Assembly (NCBI GenBank): GCA_964036275.1
Contig: OZ038439.1
Span: forward strand, 12,257,095-12,321,094
DNA: 64,000 nt
From: Litoditis marina
Taxonomy: Eukaryota > Nematoda > Chromadorea > Rhabditida > Rhabditidae
Direction of reading: 5' to 3'
The notes under the pieces were generated by a model, which was not told the origin of the DNA, did no database searches, and saw nothing but the letters and a program-made list of their open reading frames with translations. Both the position numbers and the translations under genes were made by a program. Of this stretch, positions 11,272 to 21,771 are shown piece by piece. The stretch's first letter is position 1, and each line of letters starts with the position of its first letter.

Positions 11272-11979
11272 TTGTGTTTCTTGTGCAGTTCCTTCATCTT
11301 GTCCACGACTTGGTAGGTCATCTTTCGGCCTGTGCCACCAGCAAAACGAGCGGGTCATGTGGCGGGAAAGTGACCGGAAGGCTGTAAGGTAGCATAGGAA
11401 CTTGGCGGCTAGTAGCAGTATATTTCGCTACTAAAAAGTTGAACTAAGATAATTATTCCGACCCCTCGCAACTAATTCATTAAAGAAACCTGTTATTCTT
11501 AAAATGCGGCTACAAGTCACAAGCGGTATTGGATCTAAATTATCAAATTTTAATATTTACACGCATGTATTAACATTAAAAAGAGACGGAGATAACCACT
11601 GACTTTCTGAAACAGCCAGTAGGAAACGTCCCGAAAATAGAAATGGGTCAATGAGCTTAGCCCATTAGTTTTCTAAATTTGAAAAAAATACAATGAGGGG
11701 AACTAAAAGCGGTCGCCTACTTCCCGGAGATGTGACAAATATGTGAAGCCTAGTATTCTATTATTATAATATCAGCCCATATCAGATGTAACTCAGCCTA
11801 TATCAGATGAATACTACGCTACTGCTAAAGAAAAACGACCAATCACATATAAAACTTAAACCAGCCAGTAAACACAATAGTTTTGGAAAATTAAAAAAAC
11901 GAACCTCCAATTTGTTGATCATCAGCTGTTCCGTTTCCAGCGAGATTGATAGACCATAAACGAAGCGGGCTGGGAGCAT
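11272..11979 (-). CDS. Candidate small gene, two exons, unrecognised
   Basis: On the minus strand a TTTTTCAG acceptor lies about 11 bases before an ATG at 11979, a typical nematode trans-splice or first-intron arrangement. Exon 1 (11979-11905) reads 25 codons including RFVYGLSISLETEQLM and ends at a GTTCG donor. A second coding-looking stretch (about 11329-11272) reads KMTYQVVDKMKELHKKHK and ends at a GTGAGTA donor. The phase between the two is not settled. The gene would continue to lower coordinates, where a MITE sits at once. I do not know the family. Confidence 0.3.
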
Positions 11980-13849
11980 TTTGGAGTGATACTGAAAAAT
12001 TTCAATAAAAATGACGATACGTACGTTCAGACAAATATGTTTGGTATCTTACTTTACAACGTTCACAACCTGCTTTCTGGTATTTCCCAGTCAGTTATAG
12101 AACCGCCCAGGTTGACCCACCATTTTCTCATCTTTTAGTCACGAAATAGCCTCAATCGTACTAAAAAAAACATATTTCTTCTTTCTAAGCATGTAGTTAA
12201 AACGAGTTAGAAGTGGAAATAGGTCCCACGCCCTTGTAGGGAGTAGTCTAAGTAACAATTATCGAGAAATATTTAGAATCTTTAACAATAGAAAATATTT
12301 GAAGGAAAAACAGAAAAAGGAAAAAAATTTGGGAGAATGTTTGAATAGCTTTTGAAAGCGAATGTTTCCGCCAAATATCCCGCCTGGAAAACGTGCACAC
12401 AGGGCGCTAGTAGCACGCTACTAGCACGCTAGTAGCCCGCTTGTCTGGCACGTCCGCGCTCATATGGAATCAAGTGGCGCGGGCCGCGCTCATATGGCAA
12501 AACGATTTCAACTGGCGCGCTACTAACCCACGAGTGTCTGAGCAAAAAAAAACAGCACGTGGACATTTTCACTGTGACGCAACTTGACTTGGTTCATTTG
12601 CGTTTCGAGTTATCTTCAGTTTTTAGTTTTTAATTGTGTTGTCGTATATGATAGAACGTTTTAAAAATATTTTTGTACTTTTATAGGCTATTTTGGCATA
12701 CCCCGTACGCAACTCCCCCATCGGTGTCATTAAGTGAGCCGCTTTTCTGAAAAAACGAAGCGAGATAGAGATATAAAAGTATATATTTTTGATAATGGTA
12801 TTTCATTTGCCAAAAGGTCAGATTGTTAACTCACAAGTCAAAATTAGAGCGGGACGGATTCTTTAAACATAGTTCTAGCTTGAACAATAACAGTGTGCAA
12901 CATTAAAGTAGGGCGGCGCTCGAAAATACTCATTGAAACAAATTATATGTGAAGTCGCAGAAAAATAATGGCGAGAAACCGTATATGGCCTAGTTTTCTC
13001 AGAAAAAAATACTGGTAAAAAGAAACACGAATAGTCAGTCATCAATTCGTTATTTAACAACAAAGATGCGTTTCACTTATTTTCGGCCGGATCCATTTAT
13101 TGTAAGTGTTCGAGAGTATATTTTACAAAGTCCATCTGTTAAAACAAGTTTGTTTATTAAGCATCGATCTTTAAAACACTGAACGGCAAAAAATCGATCA
13201 ATTGATTGCGGTTTCTCAGCATTCAGCAGCGGTTTGCAACCTGCTAGAGATCGTGGAGTCTGGTACGCAATCCACAACTTTTCGAGCGAGCTACCCTAAT
13301 AAGCAATTAGCGGGCAGAGCGCCAGAAATTCGTGGATCTATTATAAAAATAAGTATTTTGTTCGGTGTAATTAATTGTTACTCCTAACAATGTTTCAATT
13401 GTACAAGTTCCTATATCATTAGAAACGGTTACTGGGTTTATTGTAGTGCAATGCCAAATTCCCGTCCCGGTAATGTGAACTCGGAACTGGTATACACCCG
13501 GTCATTCCCACTGAGACTTGGCAGCAAGCCAATGAATACTCCAAGCGATCTTTCACCATTTTGGAATTTTCCAGTGAACTGCATTTCGCTGTTAGAGTTT
13601 GTTCAGTTTCATAAAAACATGTCAATAGAAAAATTCTTGAAAAAACTCATATCTGTTCGAGATATAGCAATCCAAAAATCTTGACACGATCCCAATGGGT
13701 CTCAGTGGGAATGAAACTAACTATATGTGACCGGGACCGGAAGTTGCAGTGGCACAACCTGGTCAATTTTCCGTTGGAATAATATTTTTGGACAACCATG
13801 GGAAAGGTGTCCAATCACGTTGAGAGGATAGATTAAGACCACACTGAAA
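11980..13849. other. Intergenic, no supported gene
   Basis: Around 12406-12440 is a short inverted repeat GCTAGTAG..CTACTAGC, and CCGCGCTCATATGG occurs twice at 12455 and 12485. Open frames at 13077-13277 and 13419-13684 show no motif I recognise. Near 13480-13545 lies an inverted copy of a segment also seen at 50263-50325 (GCCAAGTCTCAGTGGGA). Confidence 0.35.
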
Positions 13850-14275
13850 GTGAATTGAATAATCATGCGGAGTGAGCATTTTAACGAGGAATGGTGAATT
13901 TTTCCGTGTAGGTCTCTCAGTTCTGCTGTGTTTGCCATGTTTCACGTGACTGTGCAATTGACTAACAATATCAGACCGTACTTCACGCAGAACGGTAGGA
14001 AAAACAAACTGAGAAAAGAAACACAAATCCTTTTCCGTATGCCACGCGTTTACCTGTTTCTATCATGGAAGCAATCCGAACGAACTTGTTCGATTGATTG
14101 AACTATTCAACTTTTTTTTCTTTTGGTAATAACCATTTCCAGCTGACATCTATTCGGCTTCCGATCTACTTTAAAGTTGTTTTCAACTGAACATATAGGA
14201 AATGAGAGGAATGCAAAACAAAGTGGTTACAAACAAGATGTACAGTGGGCATCCGCCCTGCACTGAGCGAAGCAT
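13850..14275 (+). repeat. Dispersed repeat family B, long copy
   Basis: It matches the copy at 7004-7112 (TTCTGCTGTGTT, CACGTGACTGTGCAATTGACTAACA) and continues to the shared block ATGTACAGTGGGCATCCGCC near 14230. Intervening parts are diverged. Confidence 0.5.
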
Positions 14276-14726
14276 GAAAAAAAGAGGTTAATAACAACAA
14301 TTCAAGAATCGGTCATAAGTTTTTCCCAATGAGGCTGAATGGGCGACTCATAAAAGACAACAATTTTCATGACCTTTCCATTTTCCCACGATCCCTCGAT
14401 CAACCCAAAAATCGTCGGTACAAGAAATATCCCGCCCTATATAGTGCAGTAGCAAAGATAAAAAATACTCAGGGAATGGTTTGATAAACCAAATACAAAA
14501 CGTTAGATAGTTCCATCAGTCGATTTCTGTTTGCTCTGTTTTCCGGACGGAAACGGGTAAACTGGTAGCCGACGGAAACAAGAAAAAACGGATACAGGAA
14601 TTAAAACGTATCTCCGTTCATCAGTTTTTTTCTGAGCCGTACTGTCTGGAGTACGATCATAGTCTTCATCTGTTCACTTCCTGGTCGGTCGTCTCTTCGT
14701 ATTCCTCGCCGCTCGGAATATCCAAC

Positions 14727-16080
14727 ATGCTGCTATGGAACTTCATCGCTCTAGGTGCGTGTGGATACTCTGATGTCCCCATAGCCCATATTGTTATTTC
14801 GCGAAAAATAGGCGATTTGTACGCTCAAGGGTCTCCTCAGAAAAACAATTAGTCGAGGTCTTCATTTAATCTGCTATGTTTGTGGTGAAAAATACAGCCT
14901 AGACTCGAAAATTGGTGAACTTTTCTCGAACCTTTTCCCCGAAAATTGAACCAATTCTTCCCAAACCAAAACTGAACCGAGTTAAGGCTAACAAGGGTAA
15001 AACCGAACTAATTCAACTGATTAATTCTGAAGATGATGGACTACGTAGCGTTTATTCTAATTTGGTTCGGTTTTACTGTTGGTTTGAGCACGCAAGTGGT
15101 TCGGTTTTTTTCCCGACCTGACTGGTTCGTGAATAAGTGTTTCGATCCAAATTCGAGAAGAGTCGGTTCAGGAAGACGTTTGCCCAAACCTGGGCTGTAG
15201 TGTTTTCTCTATTCTACAAGTTCCATCTCGAATATCCGAACAAACACTTTTTTCGGTAGTATTCTCACAATCTAACTATTTACGCGTCCACTATCAAGCA
15301 CAGTTTGACAAATCAGTCGTGTTACTATCTTATTTTCAGTGTGGCTGAATGGCGTGAATGGCGAAAATACGCAGTGGTGTTGGTCTTGGGACACCGGTAG
15401 AACAACCCACGGCAGTATAGCACTATCTGCTAAGAAAGATTGGTGTAAGGTTTAAGTAGAAATTTTTCCTCACGATAAAGAAAACCCGATCAAGTGCAAA
15501 CTCGGAGTTGCGAATGCGCCAGAAAATGACTTCCATGAAGGACCGGTGAGTGTGTTAAAAAAGTTTGCTTTGTTGCAAATCCCGAAATTGAATGTTCTTT
15601 TCAGAAGCAGTTGAATTCTTATAAAATTTGATAGGGCTTCTTGTGAAATTTGATATGGACTTCAAAAATGTTTCATGTGGTTCGGTTCTTGGGAAAAAAA
15701 TATTGATGAATGAATAAAGAATGAAGAATGAATAATCAATATAATGAAAAACTAAAATAATGAATGAAGAAAATACATAGAAGTTCATAATATTTAGGAG
15801 GAAAAACTATATAGAAATTAGCACATAGGAACACGAGAATTTTATTTACAGGGGTTGTAATTGCAGCTAATGAATTTTTTTCTGAATTTTATTATTTCAG
15901 TACAACTCGAAACTAATCGTAGATGAGGGCGTAAACCTTCTTCGCAAGTGCATCACGGCTTTTCATAGTCGGTTTGATTCTTCCCCATTTCATGAAAATC
16001 TATTCAAAAAAAGTTCTTCTATAAATTACCGGGTTTCGAATGAGAATGAAGTGTCAATAAAAACCAGAATCAGAAAATAG
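14727..16080 (+). pseudogene. Small secreted-protein gene candidate with an in-frame stop
   Basis: Three exons fit by phase: 14727-14754, 15340-15545 and 15901-16080, all with GTGCGT/GTGAGT donors and TTTTCAG/TTTCAG acceptors. The first exon gives MLLWNFIAL and the second begins VWLNGVNG, together a signal-peptide-like start. Cysteine-containing segments QWCWSWDTG, KDWCK and IKCKLGVA follow, ending after a Ser- and Lys-rich tail. An AATAAA lies at about 16055. A TAA at 15453-15455 interrupts exon 2 in the otherwise open frame. The 31 bases around it (GT...AG, 15450-15480) are too short and in the wrong phase for a normal nematode intron. It is thus probably a recent pseudogene or a sequencing error. 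I do not recognise the family. Confidence 0.45.
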
Positions 16081-16197
16081 CTCTCATCTACTTTTCAGTT
16101 TGTTTTTTTGCTGCTTTGCTAAGTACGTGAGCGATGAAGAAAATACTGTCTGTGTCCATTACATAAACATTTTAAGAGAACTCGATATTTGCATCAT

Positions 16198-16323
16198 GGG
16201 CTGTATGCAGAAACATCCCGGGCCGGGTTGTGAAGCTGTCCCGACCTGAATAGGTCGGGAAATGACCGAATCTAGCTCGGGATAGCATCCCAACCCGGCT
16301 CGGGATGTTTCATGCATACGGCC
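16198..16323. mobile_element. Small palindromic MITE
   Basis: The inverted ends are GGCTGTATGCAGAAACATCCCG and the complement of CGGGATGTTTCATGCATACGGCC. An internal GTCCCGACCTGAATAGGTCGGGA hairpin lies between. A fragment of one end, CATGCATACGGCCTCAG, recurs at 60777, just upstream of an exon of the second OAC gene. Confidence 0.65.
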
Positions 16324-17439
16324 TCAGGTAGCAACCACGGCTGCTAAAAAATAATAGAATGGCACATTTTTGTAATATCCAATTTTTGGAGTCGTACGTT
16401 GAGAAAACAATAGACACTTTATTCACATTTATGGCCTTCCGTTTTTCGGTATTCTTTTTCATTGAAACGTTTTATGGCAAAGCTGTTTACGTTTTCAGAA
16501 TCTTAAGCAAACGTCTCCAATCGTGAGCCGAAGAGTTAGTTCGTCGTTGAGTTTTATTCTGTTGTTCATGTCGATAACTTGTTCTGAAAAGTGAATACAC
16601 TAAGAGAGAACAAACGGAATCCCGTTACAAATCTAAACAATGAATGTTAGCCTGTTCATTGTTTTTTAAATAACGAAAGCATGAATAAAGTAACCAGCGG
16701 CTGAAGAAATTGATGTGAAAAATTGTTATTATAATTATTATTAGTATTAGTATTATTATTGTATTTCATTATTATTATACTTTGAATGTGATTGACCAGT
16801 AACCGAATCAACCATTCGACCGTCGGCAGGAGCCATTCTAATTGTTAGTGATTGTTATTTATCGAATGGCAAACCATGCAAAAGTCATCAGTGAAAGAGT
16901 ACAAGTAACTTGTTTCTTAGAAAGTTATAACTATTTGTGAAGCACGTTTTTTTCGCCAGTGAAACCTGCAGTGGAGCTTGCACTGAAATAATGCTTGAGA
17001 GGAACTACAGCTCGTGGGACGAATTCTGGATTTTTCAATTGCGTGCGAGATGCCGCGCCAAAATACTTTATTGTCCCAGGCGCCTCACACTCTTTATAAT
17101 TGCGTGCGAGATGCCGCACCCTCTCTTCAATTTGTCCCAGCCGCAATATAGCAACAGGAGAGGTTGTACCCGAACAAACTAATTTTCATGCATGCCCAGA
17201 CCACAATTTTTCAGTTTCTATACATTTTAACAATCAAAACAAGCTGATCTGGATGATCTCTTCAAAAACAAATGTTCATTTTTGTGACGGCACTAATTTC
17301 CTATTCTACAAACTTCTCGGTACAATCATCGTCTCAATTGTGCAATACTGCAATAGTGCACATTATATAATGAGCGCGTAACAGAGTAAACTATACACTA
17401 TATTCTATTTTTATCTTCTATATCTCTATTTTCTCGTAA
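16324..17439. other. Intergenic; short 60-bp tandem pair
   Basis: No gene is supported. ATTGCGTGCGAGATGCCGC occurs at 17039 and again at 17099, each followed by TTGTCCCAG, a two-unit 60-bp duplication. An ATT-rich microsatellite lies at 16725-16780. Confidence 0.5.
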
Positions 17440-17516
17440 TTGGAGTGCCACATATACCAATGTGGAAAGACACGTGTTCAATCGCGAATAATTATTCTAT
17501 TCTATTCTATTCTATT
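17440..17516 (+). repeat. Dispersed repeat family A (SINE-like)
   Basis: It contains GGAGTGCCACATATACCAATGTGG, with a 6-bp perfect hairpin CCACAT/ATGTGG, then CACGTGTTCAATCGCGAATA with a B-box-like core, and a (ATTCT)n tail. Other copies are at 46745-46835 (-), 48700-48800 (+), 49690-49795 (+) and, as an end only, 7250-7300 (-). Confidence 0.65.
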
Positions 17517-17700
17517 TCAACTGATTCAGTTGTATAAAATTCATCTGACGTTTTCGTACATCAACATTTCCACCATCGTTATAACTGATTGTGAGTGAAT
17601 TGATGTTCTTATCTCGTTGATCGAACTAAATTAATTTCTCATTTCTTTAGATGCATGTTTTTAGTGTGGGGCAGCTTTAATCACCATTTCATGAATGGTT

Positions 17701-18206
17701 GTCTGTTGATTTATCATTGTTTTTCTCCGACTAGACGCCTGCGGCGTCTAGCAGTTGTAAATCTTGTATATAACTTATAAAATACTGTACCAAACGATAC
17801 CAAACATGACTATTCTCCGTTATACCAAGCCCGTGCCATGGGTTTGTGAAATATCGACTTTCTAATGGCAATTTTTTCAAATTTGAATTGTGTTTAGCAT
17901 CACCAGGTACGATCACACTTGTTCGCAAAATTTCGTACGTCTGTTGATTTATCATTGTTTTTCTCCGACTAGACGCCTGCGGCGTCTAGCAGTTGTAAAT
18001 CTTGTATATAACTTATAAAATACTGTACCAAACGATACCAAACATGACTATTCTCCGTTATACCAAGCCCGTGCCATGGGTTTGTGAAATATCGACTTTC
18101 TAATGGCAATTTTTTCAAATTTGAATTGTGTTTAGCATCACCAGGTACGATCACACTTGTTCGCAAAATTTCGTACGTCTGTTGATTTATCATTGTTTTT
18201 CTCCGA
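17701..18206 (+). repeat. Recent 238-bp tandem duplication
   Basis: Units start at 17701 and 17939, with a 30-base partial third unit at 18177-18206. The two full units look identical over nearly their whole length. Each carries a perfect 9-bp hairpin CTAGACGCC-TGC-GGCGTCTAG. I see no gene in the unit. The minus-strand open frames in the two units are identical copies of each other and are probably chance. Confidence 0.9.
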
Positions 18207-18601
18207 TTCGTGAATCATTTCCGCTATCAAAATAAGTGATTCCAACGCATTCAAAAAAGTATTTGAAGATGTTTACATTTTTCGTAAGTGTGAAGAAGCT
18301 TTTCAATAAATTCGAATAACACGTCGTAGGCAATGTTTATACACAGCCTATGTCACGATTGCACTGTGGGCCGTGACGCACATTTATAAAATATTGTATT
18401 CAGAGCACAATATCGCAAGTGCCATGAGTAATTCATGTCTCTATTAACTCACATTACGGTTATAATAGTTCTTCTATACTTATTAACTTGAATACAAGTA
18501 GATATAACTCTTTCATTCTCCTTCAAGCAGACTTCAGCTGATCAATAGGCTTTACGTAATACATTTCACATCAGTGACTCAGGCGCTGTAGCAATCCCTC
18601 C

Positions 18602-18692
18602 AAAACTGGTGAGATCTCATGAGTGAACCTCGTGAGGTCTACTCACGAGGTTCATGAGGAACTGACGAGCTCCTCGTCAGCTCACTAGTTTT
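18602..18692 (+). other. 91-nt three-way-junction fold (foldback or structured RNA candidate)
   Basis: A 12-bp outer stem AAAACTGGTGAG / CTCACTAGTTTT pairs fully if one G-U is allowed. It encloses two hairpins. One is TGAACCTCGTGA-GGTCTAC-TCACGAGGTTCA (12 bp perfect, extendable by CTCATGA/TCATGAG across a bulge). The other is CTGACGAG-CTC-CTCGTCAG (8 bp perfect). No open frame explains it. Confidence 0.6.
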
Positions 18693-19935
18693 TCGATCAA
18701 TACTTACTTTTTCACACTGAATTTAAAAGTGAGAGCAAACTGTATTCACCAAATGTTGTCTATCGAACAAAACTAAAAATATAAAGCCAAGATTTTCGAG
18801 CATCTTACACATATTAGCGTACACATAAAGTACTCAAATGTAGTACTACGGAAAATGCGTACATGCACAAATTATTTACTACGAATATTGTGCATAATCC
18901 CTAATTTAACACTTAAAGGGACCCTTCCTCTTTAATTTGGAGGTTCGAGTTGATTAGTCGATATTTTTCACATTAAAAAACCAAAATCATTCATATAGGT
19001 GTCAACTTCCTGTCTTGCTCCGTGTTCTCAAAAATTCGACGCGACCACGCGCACGTACATACACCGCCAAGTTCACCTACGTACAAAGTTCCCCAAATGT
19101 CCATAAAACTACAAAACCATAGTCAAAACATGGCCAAAATTACCAATATGAAATCTGTAAAGAAAGATTTGTGAATATAATGAATACTACAAAGCAGTGA
19201 TAGATTATGAATTACTGCATTGCAGTTACCCAAATCCTGTTGGCTACTATTTTTCTCGGTAGTAATGTGGGGGTTTTGAACTTTCTGTACGTAAGGTATG
19301 AACTTTCATTTCAAAACAGAATAAATCATTTTTTTAATTTTTCAAAAATTACCTACATCGCACATTATAGAGGTACGGTCCCTTTAATCTACCTTACTAT
19401 GTTCGTAGTCTCTGAACTCACTGTTATGATGATAAATTGGGACCTGGTCGTGTTTTTGATCGAACTTCAACCAAGATTCTGTTCGCATTGATGTTACAGG
19501 TCTTCAAAATATTTATACTGGTACGGGGGACAATTTCAACCAGCACAAAAAAAACCAGCTGAAAACAGAAAAGGTTCACATGGACACACCAAAGTTCTAA
19601 TAAATTTATGCATTTCTGGAGGTGTACACATTTTTAAACTAAAGATTTTTGTAATCTATTAATCCACTTTTTCGGTTCTATCAATTTTGTGTCACTAAGT
19701 TCGATAGGTGTATTGCGAGCAGCGCGAAACGCTGCGCAGATTAGTTTTTGATCACAACGTTGCGGACTTTCAAAAGCGATTTTATTCCATTTTCTCAAAA
19801 ACTCCTGAACGGATTTTTGAGACTTTGATAGAGAGAGTAATAGAATTATAGAGGAGGAAAGGCTCTATAATTGAGCTATTCGATATTCAAGTGCGACGAG
19901 TGAACTACAGTTATTCTGAAAATCGTCTCGCGAAA
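18693..19935. other. Intergenic, no supported gene
   Basis: A hydrophobic open frame at 19207-19491 has no recognised motif. Nothing else stands out. Confidence 0.35.
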
Positions 19936-20145
19936 ATGGCTTCCGACAGCGGCCGCGCGGCGGCCACAAAACCGACGAATTCAACCGATTCGTCTGAAAT
20001 TTGGAATATAGTTAGAAACAACAGATCTATAAGTAAATATGAAATCTTGAACCAATCGGTAAACATTGAGCCATTTTATGGACCTGGAACATTGCTCTTA
20101 GCTGCTTTGACAATTACTTCTAGATGTGTGGAGTGTGCGCAGTGA
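19936..20145 (+). CDS. Hypothetical small protein, 69 residues
   Basis: ATG at 19936 opens 69 codons to TGA at 20145. The N-terminus is Ala/Ser/Thr-rich (MASDSGRAAATKP) and GC-richer than its surroundings. The C-terminal half is hydrophobic with two cysteines (TLLLAALTITSRCVECAQ). AATAAA follows about 27 bases after the stop. It could be a single-exon gene or the first exon of a longer one. I know no homologue, and the length allows a chance frame. Confidence 0.3.
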   Translation: MASDSGRAAATKPTNSTDSSEIWNIVRNNRSISKYEILNQSVNIEPFYGPGTLLLAALTITSRCVECAQ

Positions 20146-20271
20146 GCTGTTCTTTCGCTTTTCGGTGGTTTGAATAAATTAAAATATATAGGAAAAGCAA
20201 TTGTGTCAATCCGTAGAGATTCTGACTCCATAAAAAGGTTAATCGAACAAAAACAAGAATGATGTCCGTGA

Positions 20272-20336
20272 AAGAATTCGAACCCTCGGCCTACTGGACT
20301 GTAGTGCGCTGCTCGGCCGACTGAGCCAAATCGTCA
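20272..20336 (-). repeat. tRNA-like sequence, degenerate
   Basis: The minus strand carries an A-box-like TGGCTCAGTCGG and a B-box-like GGGTTCGAATTC at tRNA spacing, with a short CGTGA/TCACG terminal stem. The T arm pairs mostly by wobble, so it is more likely a SINE head or tRNA pseudogene than a working tRNA. Confidence 0.45.
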
Positions 20337-20635
20337 CGAAAGAAAGAAAGGGACGGCGCCACACGTGCGCTGCCCAAAATCAAGGATTGATCACGGTTTC
20401 TGAGAGAATGCTTACTAACCAGAGTTCTAACGCAGTTTCTGTTCTGCAAATCAACTCAATGTTCAACAAATCAACAATTCATTGTTACGTTGAGAAAAGT
20501 TCAATAATAATTGATTAGATGCTCATTATTCCCTATTTATTGATTCATTGTTTCCTTCGGAAATATAGAAAATGAGGACAATTTGTATGAAAAAAACGAT
20601 GTAAAGTGAGAGACGATTAGCTTTTGAGAATAAAC

Positions 20636-21106
20636 TGCATGGAATACAGAAAAGGAGGACAATAACTCAAGAGGGAAATAAAACATCTAATCTCGCAATT
20701 TTCATGATCATCTTGACACACTGATTCGAAAAATATGTGCTAAATATTTCAGAACATTCCGCTTACACTAAAAAAGTATCTGAAACAAAAATCAACTATA
20801 CTGTCAGTCAATCGCACAGTCACGTGAAACATGTTAAACACAGCAGAACTCGGAAACGTGAAAAGACAAAGTGCACACTTAGGCTATTAGAATGCTAACT
20901 TTACATGAATATTCAAGAAACTTATAGTGTACTCTGTTCTGTTATCAGTTTTGAATCAATGGTGATGATCATATTAGGACGTTTGTTTGCTGCAAGTTTT
21001 TTTTTTCACTGGAAAACAACATGTTTTTGACCCATGAAAATTGCGAGATTACATTTTTCATTTCCCTCTTGAGTTATTGTCCTCCTTTCCTATATTCCAT
21101 GCATTT
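20636..21106. mobile_element. Foldback element with 75-bp inverted ends
   Basis: The block at 20636-20710 (GCATGGAATACAG..GGAGGACAATAAC) returns inverted at 21030-21106 with about 90 percent agreement by eye, enclosing about 320 bp. The inside includes part of a family B repeat at 20795-20925. There is no transposase. Confidence 0.65.
20795..20925 (-). repeat. Dispersed repeat family B
   Basis: It carries the same landmarks in reverse: GTCAGTCAATCGCACAGTCACGTGAAACATGTT, then CACAGCAGAACTC. It is nested in the foldback element. Confidence 0.6.
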
Positions 21107-21771
21107 CTCCTTTTCTATATTCCATGCGTTTTTTTTATACAAATACATCAATATTTTGCGTACATCCTGTTTTTCCAGTTGATTTTTCGTGTGCAAGGTT
21201 TTTGAATACACATGGTCAAAAGAGAAACCACTTTCGTGACAACCGATGTGTATTGTGCACAACATTTTCGGAAAATGCGTGTATTTGTCGGATTTTGTGG
21301 GGTCATATATATTGCAGCGTCTTATATCCTTAAAGAATATGTTTACGTGTTAACAACTACGAATGCTCGGCAGACTTCTCAGTATTCTTCATTTTCGTGC
21401 GTCATTCAGTTGCTTGTGCGAAATTGAGTTTTGACAGTACAGTAATGCTCTGGTTTTAGTTTGAATTGTGAGAAAATCTTTATTGTAATTTGATACAATT
21501 ACGCCTCATAGTTCATGTAGTCCGACTGGGAAACAATCGGATCAGACTACAGACACAACAGAATACGTAAGCATACACTGTGTGGTCTCTCGAAAACAGG
21601 GAACCCGTATTTTTGCTTATTTTCTGAAGTTTCAGCACCGCTTCTATCTCTCTTGTTACCCAAACTGAGTTCCGATTCATGCCTTTCCTTATTTTCCGTC
21701 GCACATTTTGTGTAATGAAGGAACGTATGTTGATTCAATTGCTTAATTACAGTTAGTAGTTTCTCGGAAAC

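Noticed and set aside
19207..19491. 94-codon hydrophobic plus-strand frame
   Set aside because: Hydrophobicity comes from T-rich DNA; no motif or splice support.
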